Below, piece after piece: positions 58,874 through 60,000 of a DNA stretch of 60,000 nucleotides. The stretch's first letter is position 1. Every line of letters begins with the position of its first letter. The position numbers were made by a program, and so were the translations under genes. Under the pieces are notes generated by a model that ran no database searches, was not told the DNA's origin, and saw only the letters and a list, made by a program, of their open reading frames with translations. The stretch comes from Membranipora membranacea (Eukaryota; Bryozoa; Gymnolaemata; Cheilostomatida; Membraniporidae): positions 19,594,001-19,654,000 of the forward strand of contig OU612073.1 of assembly GCA_914767715.1 (NCBI GenBank), written 5' to 3'.

Positions 58874-60000
58874 CTGGGTTCAATCAGGAGGTAAGAGACT
58901 GAAGCCCACAAGAGACTGAAGCCCACAAGCCATGATAAGACCATGATTGACTTCTCCCCCATTAATCTACACGCGGTCTTGATTTGTCTGTGAGACAGGA
59001 GGGTATTCTGATTTTCTCTTGCCAGCTTTCGGTGTTAGGAGGTTGGAGAGGTGAGCTGGGTGGTTGGAGAGGTGAGCTGGGTGGTTGGAGAGGTGAATGC
59101 TTGTCATTCTCGTTTATTACACTGTGGTATGTCAATATTAACACATAGAGAATCACTGAGGATGATATTAGACCATTATCATGATGGGCATAATATCTAC
59201 ATTTCATGAGATTGAGAATTATGACAAATGGTTATTGAGGCAAACGAGTGCAAGTATATCAAAGCAATATCAAAGACACTAAAGATACAAATCAAAATTA
59301 GTAAATTGAGATTACGTGTAGGCGTCAAGGTCCTAATTCAGGTACAATGTGGAAATGATGTTCAAATGTGCACTAAATATATATATATATAATATACAAT
59401 TTAACCTTATATGTAACGGATATGTTGGTAGATTTAGCCGAGTGTGAGGGATTGAAATAATAAAATACGAATGATGATGTCAAATGATTTCCGGTAATCT
59501 GACGCATACAGTAGATAGATAGTAGGTGGATTACGATAGGGTATTTATACCACAGAGTAACTCTATACCTCGGTGATATATCCAAGGTATTTGAGTATTC
59601 GGAGGTTTGATGGTTGACCATGCTGTGACAGGATGAGAGCGATCATATTATTTGGCTGTGAGTGGTGTAAGCTGATGGCCGAGGAGCCTGCAGGTCTCAT
59701 ATTTGGTGCCACTTTTATTTTTAGCTGTTGTTGATTTTAGATATTTAATGGTATGAATAATAATGCTAGCCGGATTAAGGTGTTGGTATTACTCAGAGAA
59801 GATTATTTGAGGTTGTTTGACATATTTAAGCTGTGAATGTGACCATTTTTGGTTGGATTTGGCTGAGAACTTTATATCACCCCACGTAACCATTGTGAAA
59901 AAACAAGCATTAAAAATGACAGAACACTGATATATCATAGCCATTTATCAGAGTTTGACATGAAATCCTATTGTCTGAAATATTGATGACATTGTCGACC
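58874..60000. other. Window end, no supported gene
   Basis: It contains the 21-bp repeat and an AT dinucleotide run near 59,377-59,397. It may be part of a long first or middle intron of the - strand gene at 58 kb. Confidence 0.3.
59041..59096 (+). repeat. 21-bp tandem repeat, nearly three units
   Basis: GGTTGGAGAGGTGAGCTGGG with one more base recurs at 59041, 59062 and 59083. The period is a multiple of three, so a - strand frame shows a repeated S-P-L-Q-P-P-S heptad, but no splice or start evidence supports translation. Confidence 0.8.

Noticed and set aside
1-60000. CRISPR arrays, bacterial operons, rRNA genes, intact tRNA genes
   Set aside because: None seen. The intron-rich animal gene structure excludes a bacterial source, and the tRNA-like pieces lack a closed acceptor stem.

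Overview
This is a window of animal (metazoan) nuclear DNA. It is AT-rich, with short exons, GT-AG introns and many small repeats. A class III POU homeodomain gene, a Ly6/uPAR-type GPI protein and SEA/EGF/NIDO cell-surface proteins place it in Metazoa, most likely an invertebrate. The phylum cannot be fixed from the sequence. All gene models below come from reading splice sites and checking reading phase by hand; most exons are too short to stand out as open reading frames.

Region 1 (1-18,694) holds two tandem paralogues on the + strand. Gene A is cut by the window start and ends at 4,470. Gene B looks complete: 21 exons, 6,415-18,694, every exon junction in phase, giving 1,052 residues. B is a predicted type II membrane protein: a charged cytoplasmic tail, one membrane helix, a SEA domain, 13 EGF modules, a NIDO domain and a last EGF. 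Homologous introns show the duplication is fairly recent. Inside B, one two-EGF exon with its intron is repeated three times in tandem.

Region 2 (20,675-25,157) is a three-exon Ly6/uPAR (three-finger) protein of 135 residues with a signal peptide and a GPI-type tail.

Region 3 (25-43 kb) is gene-poor. It holds a signal-peptide exon at 30,027 that may belong to a tiny secreted protein, and a roughly 3 kb foldback element (30,811-33,813). The long inverted arms of the element are built of short AATGCCA-type tandem repeats plus a tRNA-like module. It encloses a broken non-LTR reverse transcriptase on the - strand.

Region 4 (43,896-49,461) is a three-exon POU class III transcription factor (515 residues) with a TATA box and a polyadenylation signal.

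Region 5 (49.3-60 kb) has no clear + strand gene. Several phase-compatible exons of an unrecognised - strand gene lie at 50.4-54.7 kb. Terminal-looking exons of other - strand genes sit at 56.2 and 58.1-58.7 kb. Weaker + strand exon candidates lie at 53.6-55.2 kb.

Four small foldback (MITE-like) elements, each flanked by 9-bp target duplications, are scattered through 12-24 kb. One is proved to be an insertion by its empty counterpart in a duplicated intron.
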